A stretch of DNA of 55,641 bases, taken from an uncultured Ruthenibacterium sp. (GTDB lineage Bacteria; Bacillota; Clostridia; Oscillospirales; Ruminococcaceae). Position numbers and translations under genes: made by a program. Positions 41,317 through 49,720 of the stretch are shown here, in pieces; the first letter of the stretch is position 1; the number at the start of each line of letters is the position of its first letter. The notes under the pieces are model-generated. The model was not told the DNA's origin, ran no database searches, and worked only from the letters and a program-made list of their open reading frames with translations. The stretch lies in assembly GCA_944386565.1 (NCBI GenBank), contig CALXBO010000010.1:1-55641 (forward strand), read 5' to 3'.

Positions 41317-41326
41317 GTGATATGAT
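41317..41326 (+). promoter_or_regulatory. Probable promoter of the DivIVA-like gene
   Basis: TG-A-TATGAT forms an extended -10 (TATGAT 41321-41326); no good -35 is seen. It lies after the ftsZ terminator. Confidence 0.45.
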
Positions 41327-41368
41327 AAAACGTAAGATTGAGAAATTGTGTGCAAAGGAGGGTGCGCC

Positions 41369-43297
41369 GTGTCGGAGCAGGAACAGAATCGGCAGGATAC
41401 AGGCGCAACCGGCGCACAAAATGTATTTTCCACGGAACTGTTCGGGTTCCGCCGGGATGAAGTGCTCCGCTGCATCGAGCGCATGTCGCAGGAAAATATG
41501 CAGCGCATGCGGGAGCTCGATGCCTCAATCGAGGCGCTCAATGCCGACCTTGACCGGTCGCGCAAGGAGAATTCCGCGCTCGGCGAAGAGAACCGGATGC
41601 TCCGCGGACGGCTCGAAAAGGCGCAGCAGAGCGTGCAGGACGCCGTCCGTCAGGCGGAGCAGGCGCGGGCCCGGATTGATCAGGCGAACGACAGCCTCAG
41701 CGCCTGCCAGAGCCGCCTGATGATGAAGACGCGCGAATGCGATTCCCTCAAAGAGGAAAATGCAAAGCTGGAAAAGCAGGTCGAGGAGCTGACCGATTCC
41801 GTCGAACAGTTCCGCGCCAAGCGCGAGGAAGCGGAGCAGCAGACCGTCTCGGCCCGCCGCGAAGCGGAGGCCATCCTTGCGGATGCGCGGCATCGCGCGG
41901 AGGCGCTGCGGATTGAGTCGGAGACACGCGCCGCCCGCGCGCTGGAAAAATCCCAGCGGGAGGCCCAGTTCGTGGAGGCTCAGGCCGAGCAGCAGAGGAC
42001 GGATGCAAAGCGCACGCTGTCCGCTGCGGCGCAGAGCATCGCCGCCAGCGTCACGGTTTTGAAGGAGCGCGTCTCGCAGGTGGACGAAAACATCGCCGCT
42101 GCGGCCGACAACCTCAAACAGGCGACCGGCTGCATTCGTGCGGCGCTGGAAAATACGGAGAATGATTTGACGTTGCTGGGGGTTCAGATGGACAAGTTCC
42201 CGAATACGACACAGCCGATTGCGTCCGCCGCGCCGCAGCCGGTTCAGACTTCCTACGAAGCACAGCAGGCGGCCTATGCGCAGCAGTACGCCGAATACGA
42301 GCGGCGGCTTCAGGAATATTACGAGCAGCAGAAGCAGTATGCGTACGAGCAGGCGCAGCGCGAAGCCTATGAAAAGGCCCAGCGCGAAGCGTATGAAAAA
42401 GCGCAGCGCGAGGCGTACGAAAAGGCTCAGCGCGAAGCCTACGAAAAAGCGCAGCGTGAGGCGTATGAAAAGGCGCAGCGTGAAGCGTATGAGAAAGCGC
42501 AGCGCGAGGCGTACGAAAAGGCCCAGCGCGAAGCCTACGAAAAGGCGCAGCGGGAGTCGTTCGAACGCTGGCAGCGCGAAATGTTCGAGGCGCAGCGCAG
42601 CGAATACGAGCGGCGGATGCGGGAGTATTTTGAAGCGCAGCGCGCGGCATATCCTCCTTACGGATTCAGCTCCGCGCCTTCTTCCGCGCCGCAGACGCCG
42701 TATACATCCGCTCAGCCGCCGGTGTACTGGACGCAGTCCGTGACGATGCAGCAGCCTCCGGTGCCCCCGATGCCGCCCATGCCTCCGATGCCGCCTGTGT
42801 ATCAGCCGTACCAGCCTGCGGCCGCGGCTCAGCAGAGCGGTTACCCGGCGGGAACGCAGCCGGCTCAGACCTATCCGGCCGCTCCCCAGACACAGCCGTA
42901 TGCAGCTGCGCCGCAGCCTGCACCGGTTCAGACGGCGCCACAGTCCGCTCCGGCTCCGCAGGCGGAGACCACAGCCGCGCCGAGCACTCCTGTGCAGCCC
43001 GTTCAGACGCCCGTTCAGACGCCGTCGCCTGAGGAACCGGCGCAGCCCGCGCCCGCTCCGCAGGAAGGTCTGACTCCGGTTCCGCGTCAGGTCGTTCCCG
43101 ATGTGGCACGCAAACAGAACCACGGCCCGGCGCCCTTCACTTATCAGCAGGCATTTTCTGCTCCGAAGGACCCGCCCGATACGCATCCGCTGCAAAAGCG
43201 TCAGGTCGTTTCGCCGCGCCGTGCAGTGCCCCGCGTCCGTCCGGTGTCGGACGATTCGATCGTCGACTGGACCGAGTCCGGAGACAAGGACAAATAA
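41369..43297 (+). CDS. DivIVA-like coiled-coil protein with EAYEKAQR repeats
   Basis: 642 residues from the GTG at 41369 (GGAGGG upstream). The N-terminus NVFSTELFGFRRDEVLRCIE is of DivIVA type (F-G-F-R-R-DEV), followed by a long coiled coil to about residue 270. A block of eight identical EAYEKAQR units lies at 42362-42553, then Arg/Glu-rich variants (ESFERWQREMFEAQRSEYER). The C-terminal third is Pro/Gln/Ala-rich and disordered. Position after ftsZ fits a polar or septal scaffold. Function of the repeat block is unknown; it may be a long single helix. Confidence 0.8.
   Translation: MSEQEQNRQDTGATGAQNVFSTELFGFRRDEVLRCIERMSQENMQRMRELDASIEALNADLDRSRKENSALGEENRMLRGRLEKAQQSVQDAVRQAEQARARIDQANDSLSACQSRLMMKTRECDSLKEENAKLEKQVEELTDSVEQFRAKREEAEQQTVSARREAEAILADARHRAEALRIESETRAARALEKSQREAQFVEAQAEQQRTDAKRTLSAAAQSIAASVTVLKERVSQVDENIAAAADNLKQATGCIRAALENTENDLTLLGVQMDKFPNTTQPIASAAPQPVQTSYEAQQAAYAQQYAEYERRLQEYYEQQKQYAYEQAQREAYEKAQREAYEKAQREAYEKAQREAYEKAQREAYEKAQREAYEKAQREAYEKAQREAYEKAQRESFERWQREMFEAQRSEYERRMREYFEAQRAAYPPYGFSSAPSSAPQTPYTSAQPPVYWTQSVTMQQPPVPPMPPMPPMPPVYQPYQPAAAAQQSGYPAGTQPAQTYPAAPQTQPYAAAPQPAPVQTAPQSAPAPQAETTAAPSTPVQPVQTPVQTPSPEEPAQPAPAPQEGLTPVPRQVVPDVARKQNHGPAPFTYQQAFSAPKDPPDTHPLQKRQVVSPRRAVPRVRPVSDDSIVDWTESGDKDK
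42362..42553 (+). repeat. Eight tandem 24-bp repeats encoding EAYEKAQR
   Basis: Eight in-frame units give identical peptides, but the codons differ between units at third positions (GCC/GCG, TAT/TAC, AAG/AAA). The DNA repeat is therefore old or codon-diversified while the peptide has been kept constant. Confidence 0.9.
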
Positions 43298-43299
43298 AA

Positions 43300-43325
43300 A
43301 ACGCCGCCCCGGCCGGGGCGGCGTT
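43300..43325. terminator. Bidirectional terminator
   Basis: AACGCCGCCCC and GGGGCGGCGTT form a perfect stem flanked by A-rich and T-rich sequence, between converging genes. Confidence 0.88.
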
Positions 43326-43339
43326 CTTTTGTATCGCAT

Positions 43340-43924
43340 TCAGTTGCGGTTGACGGCACTCGTTCCTTTTTCCACGAGATAGGTGGCTTCCAGATCCGCC
43401 AGGTGCAGTTTGACGGCGATGGGGTACTGGTCGTACGCTTCGCTGATGGCGAAACTTCCGCCGCGCACCGCGTCGTCGAACGATCCCATGTGCCAGCGGA
43501 TGGCCATGGCCTCGGCGGGGCGCAGGCGCATGAAGCGCTCGATCAGGTATACGCTCTTCTCGCCGTGGCCGTAGGGAAATGCGTCCTGCACGCGGAACGT
43601 GGGAACGCGTTCCCACTGGCCGGTCTCCTCATTTTTTACGTTGCGGAATCCGGCCTTGTAGTAGTTGGCCTTGCACAGATCGTGCAGCAGGGCGCACACC
43701 GCGAAGCTCTCGGGATTGTCGCTCTCTTCGAGATAGCGGCTCGTCATCACGTGATAGACGTTCAGGCTGTGCATCACGAGCCCGCATTCGCAGGCACCGT
43801 GAAAGCGTGTGGACGCAGGGGCAGTGAAGAAATCCGTCGACTGCATCCACTCCAGAAGCTTCTCCGCACCGGGACGCTTGACCTCCCGTGTGAAAATCTC
43901 GATAAAATCTTCTTTGTAACCCAT
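43340..43924 (-). CDS. HD-domain phosphohydrolase
   Basis: 194 residues from the ATG at 43924; an ATG at 43942 inside the upstream gene has no ribosome site. HD motifs: CGLVMHSLNVYHVM, ALLHDLCKANYY, GHGEKSVYLIERFM and AIRWHMGSFDDAV. The substrate, probably a nucleotide or phosphoester, is unknown. It begins two bases after the upstream gene, so the two form one operon. Confidence 0.8.
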   Translation of the reverse strand: MGYKEDFIEIFTREVKRPGAEKLLEWMQSTDFFTAPASTRFHGACECGLVMHSLNVYHVMTSRYLEESDNPESFAVCALLHDLCKANYYKAGFRNVKNEETGQWERVPTFRVQDAFPYGHGEKSVYLIERFMRLRPAEAMAIRWHMGSFDDAVRGGSFAISEAYDQYPIAVKLHLADLEATYLVEKGTSAVNRN

Positions 43925-43925
43925 A

Positions 43926-44147
43926 TTACAGCTCAAGCTCATCGAGGATGTTTTTCAGGATCGCGATCTCGTCGTGCGACAGGCTGATGCCTTTGCCCAT
44001 CTTGCTGCCGTCCGGAGACCAGTCGCGGATGTCGTATTTCGGCTCACGGTCATTCCAGCTCACCATGTTCAGCTGACGCTCCCATCCGTTCGGGTTCTGC
44101 GACAGCACCGCGATGCGCTCCGTGATCTCATATTTGAATTCTGCCAT
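43926..44147 (-). CDS. YdbC/PC4-like ssDNA-binding protein
   Basis: 73 residues: AEFKYEITERIAVLSQNPNG, then WERQLNMVSWNDREPKYDIR and DWSPDGSKMGKGISLSHDEI. This is the bacterial PC4/YdbC family that binds single-stranded DNA as a dimer. Full length. GGTGGAG precedes the ATG. Confidence 0.85.
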   Translation of the reverse strand: MAEFKYEITERIAVLSQNPNGWERQLNMVSWNDREPKYDIRDWSPDGSKMGKGISLSHDEIAILKNILDELEL

Positions 44148-44207
44148 AAATGCTCCACCATCCTTGTGAAATGCGCCGGCATCCCGGCATGTTTAGTTCG
44201 ATTACTT

Positions 44208-44236
44208 ATTCTATCGGATTCACAAACGAAATGCAA
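44208..44236 (-). promoter_or_regulatory. Promoter of the PC4/HD operon
   Basis: On the minus strand TTGCAT (complement 44231-44236), 17-bp spacer, TAGAAT (complement 44208-44213). Confidence 0.65.
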
Positions 44237-44281
44237 GCCTTGGGCCGGATGCAAAAACAATAAGATTTTGTAAAAAAGGTG

Positions 44282-44309
44282 TTGACAAAGCGAAATAGCA
44301 TGATATAAT
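44282..44309 (+). promoter_or_regulatory. Promoter of the tRNA-Gln/tRNA-Pro pair
   Basis: TTGACA (44282-44287), 16-bp spacer, TATAAT (44304-44309), both consensus, 27 bases before tRNA-Gln. Confidence 0.85.
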
Positions 44310-44336
44310 AATAGAGCACTTGAAAATAACGTGCGA

Positions 44337-44410
44337 TGCGGAATTGTGTAATGGTAGCACCTGCGACTCTGACTCGTATTGTGAGGGTTCGAATCCTTCT
44401 TCCGCAACCA
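44337..44410 (+). tRNA. tRNA-Gln(CTG)
   Basis: A 74-nt cloverleaf. The acceptor stem is TGCGGAA/TTCCGCA with discriminator A and encoded CCA. The anticodon loop is CTCTGAC (anticodon CTG). Confidence 0.93.
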
Positions 44411-44413
44411 GAT

Positions 44414-44439
44414 AACGGCAGCTCAAGCTGCCGTTTTCT
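44414..44439 (+). terminator. Hairpin between the two tRNAs
   Basis: AACGGCAGCT and AGCTGCCGTT pair, followed by TTCTTT. It may attenuate transcription or mark a processing site; tRNA-Pro three bases downstream has no separate promoter. Confidence 0.5.
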
Positions 44440-44441
44440 TT

Positions 44442-44517
44442 CGGGGTATAGCGCAGATGGTAGCGCGCTTGGTTCGGGACCAAGAGGCCTGGAGTTCAAA
44501 TCTCCATACTCCGACCA
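44442..44517 (+). tRNA. tRNA-Pro(CGG)
   Basis: A 76-nt cloverleaf. The acceptor stem is CGGGGTA/TACTCCG with one G-T pair, discriminator A and encoded CCA. The anticodon stem is CTTGG/CCAAG with loop TTCGGGA (anticodon CGG). Confidence 0.94.
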
Positions 44518-44521
44518 GTAT

Positions 44522-44556
44522 GGCCGCATTGCGTCAGCAATGCGGCCTTTCTGTTT
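44522..44556 (+). terminator. tRNA operon terminator
   Basis: GGCCGCATTGC and GCAATGCGGCC pair around GTCA, followed by TTTCTGTTT. Confidence 0.85.
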
Positions 44557-44590
44557 GTGTGAATGTTTCGGATGAAGAGGGGAATCCTGA

Positions 44591-45514
44591 ATGGAAATGC
44601 TGGAGAACAGCGCGGTCTATCTTTTTGTGCTCTTCGGCGGCTATGTGCTCAAACGCCTCGGTGTGTTTGACGCAGACGACGCACGCACGCTTTCGAAAAT
44701 TATCATGAAGATCACGCTGCCCGCCGCGATCCTGAAAGGCTTTGCGGGTGTGGATCTCACGGTGTATCTTGTGCGTATCGCGGTGATGACCGTCGTGCTG
44801 AACGCCGCGCTGCTGGGAGCCGGCGTACTTTTTTCCCGCCGCCGCTCCTCCGGGGAGCGCGGGCTGTGCGTGTTGAATTCCAACACGTTCAACTGCGGCA
44901 ATTTCGCGATGCCGTTCCTGTCCAATGTCGTCAGCGCCGAGAGCTTTGCGGGCGTGTGCATGTTTGATATGGCAAACGCTGTGTTCACCTTCGGACCGAA
45001 CATGGCGCTGGCGCAGAAGGTGATGGGGTCCGCAGACGGGAAAATCACCGTGAAAAGTGTGCTGCGCCGGATGTTCCGGGAGCCGACCTGGGTGGTCTAC
45101 TGCGTGCTGATCGTCACGATGCTTCTCAACATTTCCATGCCGGACTTCGTCTTGCAGGTGGCGAATCTCGCGGGAAACGCCAACTCCTTTCTCGGGATGC
45201 TCTGCATCGGCATTCTGTTTGAGATCCATCTTCCGAAGAATGACGTGGGGCTGATCGCGGGGATTCTGGCTCGCCGCTACTTCATCTGCGGGCTGTTTGC
45301 CTGCTACGCATATTTCTTTCTGCCCGTGCCCGCGGAGATGGCCCGCACGACTGCCATTGTGCTCATGGCTCCGATCGCCAACTGCGCGGCCATCATCTCC
45401 GTCGAGAACGGATGTGACGGAACGGCGGCCGCTGTCGTCAACTCCATGAGCATGGTCATCAGCATCGTCTGCATGGTCCTGATGCTGGTTTTGCTGCCCA
45501 TGCCGATTCGATGA
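44591..45514 (+). CDS. AEC family transporter (auxin efflux carrier-like)
   Basis: 307 residues, about ten membrane helices in two inverted halves. The motif NTFNCGNFAMPFLSNVVSAE near the end of the first half and PIANCAAIISVENGCDGTAA in the second are typical of AEC permeases. Bacterial members move organic acids such as malate; the substrate here is unknown. A single gene following the tRNA operon terminator. Confidence 0.85.
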   Translation: MEMLENSAVYLFVLFGGYVLKRLGVFDADDARTLSKIIMKITLPAAILKGFAGVDLTVYLVRIAVMTVVLNAALLGAGVLFSRRRSSGERGLCVLNSNTFNCGNFAMPFLSNVVSAESFAGVCMFDMANAVFTFGPNMALAQKVMGSADGKITVKSVLRRMFREPTWVVYCVLIVTMLLNISMPDFVLQVANLAGNANSFLGMLCIGILFEIHLPKNDVGLIAGILARRYFICGLFACYAYFFLPVPAEMARTTAIVLMAPIANCAAIISVENGCDGTAAAVVNSMSMVISIVCMVLMLVLLPMPIR

Positions 45515-45528
45515 TCGCAAATAGAATG

Positions 45529-45557
45529 TTGACAAACCGCACCGCGGCGCGTAATCT
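45529..45557 (+). promoter_or_regulatory. Phosphofructokinase promoter
   Basis: TTGACA (45529-45534), 17-bp spacer, TAATCT (45552-45557), 69 bases before the start codon. Confidence 0.75.
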
Positions 45558-45626
45558 TGAAATAGACAGGACGGCGGCCGGGTGCCGGAAGGACGCGGCC
45601 GCGCAATGCAAAAGGAGGTCCCTGAT

Positions 45627-46703
45627 ATGAAAAAACGTGTCGGTATTCTGACATCAGGCGGCGACTGCCCGGGTCTGAACGCGACCATCCGCGGCGCGGC
45701 AAAGGCGCTGTACCAGCGCTTCGGCGACGATGTGGAGATCGTCGGCATCCTCAACGGATATTCCGGCCTGATCAACGGCGAATGGCGTGAGATGCAGCAG
45801 TTTGAGTTCTCCGGCATCCTGACGCGCGGAGGTACGATCCTCGGAACCAAGCGCACACCGTTCAAGATGATGAAGGTCGTCGAGGACGACAAGGTCGACA
45901 AAGTGGCGGCGATGAAGAAAACGTATAAGGACGCGCGTCTCGGCTGCCTGCTCTGCCTCGGCGGCAACGGCACGCACAAGACGGCGAACCTTCTGTCCGA
46001 AGAGGGGCTCAACATCATCGGCCTGCCCAAGACCATCGACAACGACATTTACGGCACGGACGTCACGTTCGGTTTCCACACGGCCGTGGACATCGCCACA
46101 GAAGTCATCGACCGCATTCACACCACAGCTTCGAGCCACCGGCGCTGCCTTGTCATCGAGATCATGGGCAACAAGGCCGGCTGGCTGACGCTGTACTCCG
46201 GCATCGCGGGCGGCGCGGACATCATTCTCATTCCCGAGCTGCCGTACAACATCGAGACCGTCGCGGCGGCGATCCAGAAGCGTGCCAGCGAGGGCAAGAC
46301 CTTCTCCATTCTCGCGGTGGCGGAAGGCGCGTTCGACGTGGCGGAATCCGCCATGAAGAAAAAGGAGCGTGCGGCGGCCCGCGCTGCGCGCGGTGAGACG
46401 ACGGCCACGAACCGCATTGCGCGCCAGGTCGAAGAGATGACCGGATTTGAGACGCGCGTCTGCGTTCCGGGCCACATGCTGCGCGGCGGCAGCCCGTCGG
46501 CGTACGACCGCGTGCTTGCCACGCAGTTCGGCGTCCATGCGGCCAAGCTGGTCGAGGCGGACCACTACGGCGTCGCTGTGGCCATGCGCAACAACATTGT
46601 CACCACGAATCCGCTCAAGGACGTGGCGGGCAAGACGAAGTTCGTCCCCGAGACGTGCGATATGCTCACGGTCGCGCGCCGGATGGGAATTTCTCTCGGC
46701 TGA
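45627..46703 (+). CDS. pfkA: 6-phosphofructokinase, mixed-motif subgroup
   Basis: Phosphorylates fructose 6-phosphate. 358 residues from the ATG at 45627 (AAAGGAGG upstream). TSGGDCPGLNATIRG is the nucleotide-binding start; PKTIDNDIYGTDVTFG holds the catalytic Asp; MGNKAGWLTLYSGIAGGADI and PGHMLRGGSPSAYDR bind substrate. The donor motif is GGNGTHKTAN: Gly at the position that is Gly in ATP enzymes, but Asn replaces the preceding Asp, and Lys is present in PKTID as in PPi enzymes. ATP is the likely donor, not certain. Confidence 0.9.
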   Translation: MKKRVGILTSGGDCPGLNATIRGAAKALYQRFGDDVEIVGILNGYSGLINGEWREMQQFEFSGILTRGGTILGTKRTPFKMMKVVEDDKVDKVAAMKKTYKDARLGCLLCLGGNGTHKTANLLSEEGLNIIGLPKTIDNDIYGTDVTFGFHTAVDIATEVIDRIHTTASSHRRCLVIEIMGNKAGWLTLYSGIAGGADIILIPELPYNIETVAAAIQKRASEGKTFSILAVAEGAFDVAESAMKKKERAAARAARGETTATNRIARQVEEMTGFETRVCVPGHMLRGGSPSAYDRVLATQFGVHAAKLVEADHYGVAVAMRNNIVTTNPLKDVAGKTKFVPETCDMLTVARRMGISLG

Positions 46704-46716
46704 TTTGATACGGAAG

Positions 46717-46755
46717 AACAGGCGGCGGATGCGGAATCTGCCGCCTGTTTTCTTG
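46717..46755 (+). terminator. pfkA terminator
   Basis: AACAGGCGGC (46717-46726) and GCCGCCTGTT (46740-46749) pair, followed by TTCTT. Confidence 0.75.
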
Positions 46756-46809
46756 CAGCTGCGGAACGCTCCGGTTCTCGCTCCGGGGCTTTCCCGGCGC
46801 GGCGGAATG

Positions 46810-46818
46810 TGGTATACT
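46810..46818 (+). promoter_or_regulatory. Extended -10 promoter of the O-acetylation pair
   Basis: TGGTATACT gives TG-n-TATACT (TATACT 46813-46818); no clear -35. Confidence 0.45.
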
Positions 46819-46849
46819 GATTCCAGTCTGCAAAGAAAGATGGTGTACC

Positions 46850-48253
46850 ATGCTTTTCAGTTCGCTTGTGTTCGTCTGGCTGTTCTTGCCGGCTGTATTC
46901 CTTTTATATAAGATCGTGCCCGGCATCGGTGCGAAAAACGCGCTGCTGCTCCTTGCAAGCCTTTTGTTCTACGGGTGGGGCGAGCCGACTTACATTATAC
47001 TGATGCTGGCGTCCGTCACGATCAACTGGCTGTCCGGCCTTGCCGTGAACGGGCTGAAAAAGGGCCGCGGCGCGGCGCTGGCGGTATCCGTTGCGGTCAA
47101 CCTCGGGCTGCTCGGCTATTTCAAATACTTCGATTTTCTCGCGTCGGCCATCAACGCGCTGACGGGCGGCGGGACGATCGCACTGCGTGACATTGCGCTT
47201 CCGCTCGGCATCAGCTTCTATACGTTCCAGGCGCTGAGCTATGTGATTGACCTGTACCGCGGCGAGATCAAAGCGCAGAAGAACTGGTTTACGCTCGCGC
47301 TGTACGTCAGCTTTTTCCCGCAGCTCATCGCGGGACCGATCGTGCGCTACGCCGACGTGGAGACAGCACTGCGGAGCCGCACGCAGACGGTCGATGAGAT
47401 CACCTACGGCATCCGGCGCTTTCTGTACGGGCTTGCCAAAAAGGTGATCCTCGCGAACGCGTTCGCCGCCGGGGCGGACGAGATCTTCGGCCTCTCGGTG
47501 CAGGACGTTTCCACGCCGCTCGCGTGGATGGGCGCGCTGCTCTACGCCATGCAGATCTATTACGATTTCTCCGGCTATTCCGATATGGCCATCGGCCTCG
47601 GCTCGATGTTCGGGTTCCATTTCCCGGAGAACTTCAACTATCCCTATCTGTCCGCGAGCGTGCGGGAGTTCTGGCGGCGCTGGCACATCTCGCTCTCCAC
47701 GTGGTTCCGCAATTACCTGTACATCCCGCTCGGCGGCAACCGGAAGGGAAAGGTGCGCACGCTTGTCAACCTGATGATCGTATTCCTGTGCACGGGCCTG
47801 TGGCACGGCGCAAACTGGCAGTTCGTCGCGTGGGGCGTGTATTACGGTGCGTTCCTGATTGTGGAGCGCCTGTTCCTCGGCCGCTGGCTCGAGAAACTGC
47901 CGGTCGTCAACCGTGTGTACACGCTGCTCGTCGTGCTGATGGGCTGGGTCATCTTCCGCGCGCCGGGGCTGCGCGCCGGGGTCGTCTGGATCCGCACGAT
48001 GTTCCTGCCCACAGCCGGGAATTTTGCCTATCCCGTGCTGCGCTTTGTGGACGCGCGTCTCTGGTTCCTGCTGGCGGTCGGCGTTTTTCTGTGCGGCCCG
48101 GTGCAGGCGCTCTTCCCGAAATGGCGCGCGCGCCTGTATGACCTGACGCACTTCTCCGCGGCGGAGGCCGTCTGGCAGTTTGCGCTGCTGTTCGCGTGCG
48201 TGATGAGCCTTGTGAGCAGCACGTACAATCCGTTCATTTATTTCCGCTTTTAA
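46850..48253 (+). CDS. MBOAT family O-acyltransferase (AlgI/DltB-like)
   Basis: 467 residues, about eleven membrane helices. The MBOAT core is visible: SFFPQLIAGPIVRYADVE, DFSGYSDMAIGLGSMFGF, REFWRRWHISLSTWFRNYLY, IPLGGNRKG and the catalytic His in GLWHGANWQFVAWG. Such proteins pass acetyl groups across the membrane for exported polysaccharides. With the next gene, 12 bases downstream, it forms an acetylation pair; the polymer acetylated is unknown. Confidence 0.92.
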   Translation: MLFSSLVFVWLFLPAVFLLYKIVPGIGAKNALLLLASLLFYGWGEPTYIILMLASVTINWLSGLAVNGLKKGRGAALAVSVAVNLGLLGYFKYFDFLASAINALTGGGTIALRDIALPLGISFYTFQALSYVIDLYRGEIKAQKNWFTLALYVSFFPQLIAGPIVRYADVETALRSRTQTVDEITYGIRRFLYGLAKKVILANAFAAGADEIFGLSVQDVSTPLAWMGALLYAMQIYYDFSGYSDMAIGLGSMFGFHFPENFNYPYLSASVREFWRRWHISLSTWFRNYLYIPLGGNRKGKVRTLVNLMIVFLCTGLWHGANWQFVAWGVYYGAFLIVERLFLGRWLEKLPVVNRVYTLLVVLMGWVIFRAPGLRAGVVWIRTMFLPTAGNFAYPVLRFVDARLWFLLAVGVFLCGPVQALFPKWRARLYDLTHFSAAEAVWQFALLFACVMSLVSSTYNPFIYFRF

Positions 48254-48265
48254 GGAGGGACGCCG

Positions 48266-49375
48266 GTGAAAAAGAAATTGTTTATCGCGGCGTTCGTTCT
48301 GGCGTTGTGCCTGCCGTTCCCGCTGTATGCGCTGTGCTATTCGTCGCTCGATACGAAGAACTACGAGAACCGCACCCTCACTTCCTGGCAGGATGTCACA
48401 GACGCTCCGTTCGAGCAGAAGCCGGGAGTGTTCGAAGATTTCCTCAACGACCACGCGGCATTTCGCAACCAGTTCATGACGCTCAACGCGTCCATCAATT
48501 ATCATGTGTTCGGGACCGTGCAGAGCAGCGACGTGCTCCTCGGCAAGAACGAGTGGCTCTTCTATAAGAACGTGTCGGACTCGAAGAGCCTTGACGACTA
48601 TCAGGGCCTGAACCTGTACACGGATGAGCAGCTCGCGCAGATCGCGGAGAATCTCACGGCGCTCGAGAGCGCGCTCGCGGAAAAGGGCATTGAATTTGCC
48701 GTCCTCATTGCGCCGAACAAGGAGGGCGTGTACAGCGAAAACATGCCCTCTGACATTCCCGCGGCGCAGGGAGCGACAAAAGCCGAGGCGCTGGTGCAGT
48801 ATCTGAAAGCCAACACGGATGTGACGGTCGTATACCCGAAACAGGTTCTGATCGAGGGGAAAGCGCTCGCGCCTGCTTATTATAAACAGGACACTCACTG
48901 GAACTCCTACGGTGCGTTCCTCGCAACGCAGGAGCTGGCTCTGGCACTCGACTGGGACACGTCCCTCTTTGAGGGGTGCGAACCCGTTATCTCGGACGAG
49001 GAACCGATGCGCGACCTTGCGAACATCTCTGCGACGTATCACGTGCTGCAGCCCGATGTCTCCTATCAGATGGAAGGGTTTGCGCAGGGGCTTTCCGTTG
49101 AGACATGGGAGTCCGATCTTGTTCAGACGGAGTTCACCTCGACTTCGGAGTCCGGCGGGCCGAGCCTTCTGATGCTGCGGGACAGTTTCGGCGGTGCGAT
49201 GCTGGAATATCTGGCAGCCGTCACGGGTGAGAGCCGCATCGTGCATCTCAATGCGTTCACGCAGCAGGAGTTTTCCGACTGGCAGCCGGATGTGTTCGTC
49301 TTTGAGATCGCCGAGCGCAGCACGGACCGTTTCCTCGATTATCTGCCCCGCCTGATCGAATGGGCGCAAGGTTGA
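48266..49375 (+). CDS. AlgX/AlgJ-like SGNH acetyltransferase partner
   Basis: 369 residues from a GTG (AAGGAGGG upstream). A signal anchor (LFIAAFVLALCLPFPLYALC) leads to an extracytoplasmic domain with the AlgX/AlgJ pattern: FEDFLNDHAAFRNQF, NEWLFYKN, KQDTHWNSYGAFLATQELAL with the Asp-x-His pair, and LMLRDSFGGAM holding the catalytic Ser. It should transfer acetyl groups supplied by the MBOAT protein. The stop codon overlaps the -35 of the valS T-box promoter. Confidence 0.85.
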   Translation: MKKKLFIAAFVLALCLPFPLYALCYSSLDTKNYENRTLTSWQDVTDAPFEQKPGVFEDFLNDHAAFRNQFMTLNASINYHVFGTVQSSDVLLGKNEWLFYKNVSDSKSLDDYQGLNLYTDEQLAQIAENLTALESALAEKGIEFAVLIAPNKEGVYSENMPSDIPAAQGATKAEALVQYLKANTDVTVVYPKQVLIEGKALAPAYYKQDTHWNSYGAFLATQELALALDWDTSLFEGCEPVISDEEPMRDLANISATYHVLQPDVSYQMEGFAQGLSVETWESDLVQTEFTSTSESGGPSLLMLRDSFGGAMLEYLAAVTGESRIVHLNAFTQQEFSDWQPDVFVFEIAERSTDRFLDYLPRLIEWAQG

Positions 49376-49400
49376 CAAAGCGGGAAAAACGCGGTAAACT
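49372..49400 (+). promoter_or_regulatory. Promoter of the valS T-box leader
   Basis: TTGACA (49372-49377), 17-bp spacer, TAAACT (49395-49400). Its -35 overlaps the upstream stop codon. Confidence 0.8.
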
Positions 49401-49406
49401 CAGTTC

Positions 49407-49665
49407 ATAATTCGAAATGCAGGGATGGAGAGCGGTTCGCACAGAGCGGCGCATTCAGCGAGAAGGGGACGGTGAAAGCCCTTCGCGGCGCGTGTGAGCC
49501 CGGTCGCTCCGGAGCAGAGACGGTGAAGCGAGAAGCCAAGCCGTCTCCGTGCCGTCCGCGTTAAGGACGCAAGAGGGGCTGCGCTGTGCGCGGCAATGTG
49601 GGTGGTACCGCGGCAATTCGCCGTCCCACGGGAATAGTCCCGTGGGACGGCTTTTCTTTTTCCGT
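49407..49665 (+). promoter_or_regulatory. T-box riboswitch of valS
   Basis: A tRNA-sensing leader filling the 345-bp gap. The T-box GTGGGTGGTACCGCGG is at 49598-49613; the terminator hairpin CCGTCCCACGGG/CCCGTGGGACGG (49621-49650) is followed by T-rich sequence. TGGT in the T-box can pair with ACCA, matching discriminator A of tRNA-Val. GTC at 49503-49505, on the 3' side of the first long stem just before its closing GCTCC, is a plausible valine specifier and matches the GAC anticodon at 12989-13064. The specifier choice is inferred. Confidence 0.92.
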
Positions 49666-49720
49666 CCTGCGGAAAGCAAAATACGGCGCCGCGCAGACGG
49701 CGCAGATTCGGAGGAGACAG

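Noticed and set aside
42362..42553. CRISPR array
   Set aside because: The tandem 24-bp units have no spacers and encode an in-frame peptide repeat.
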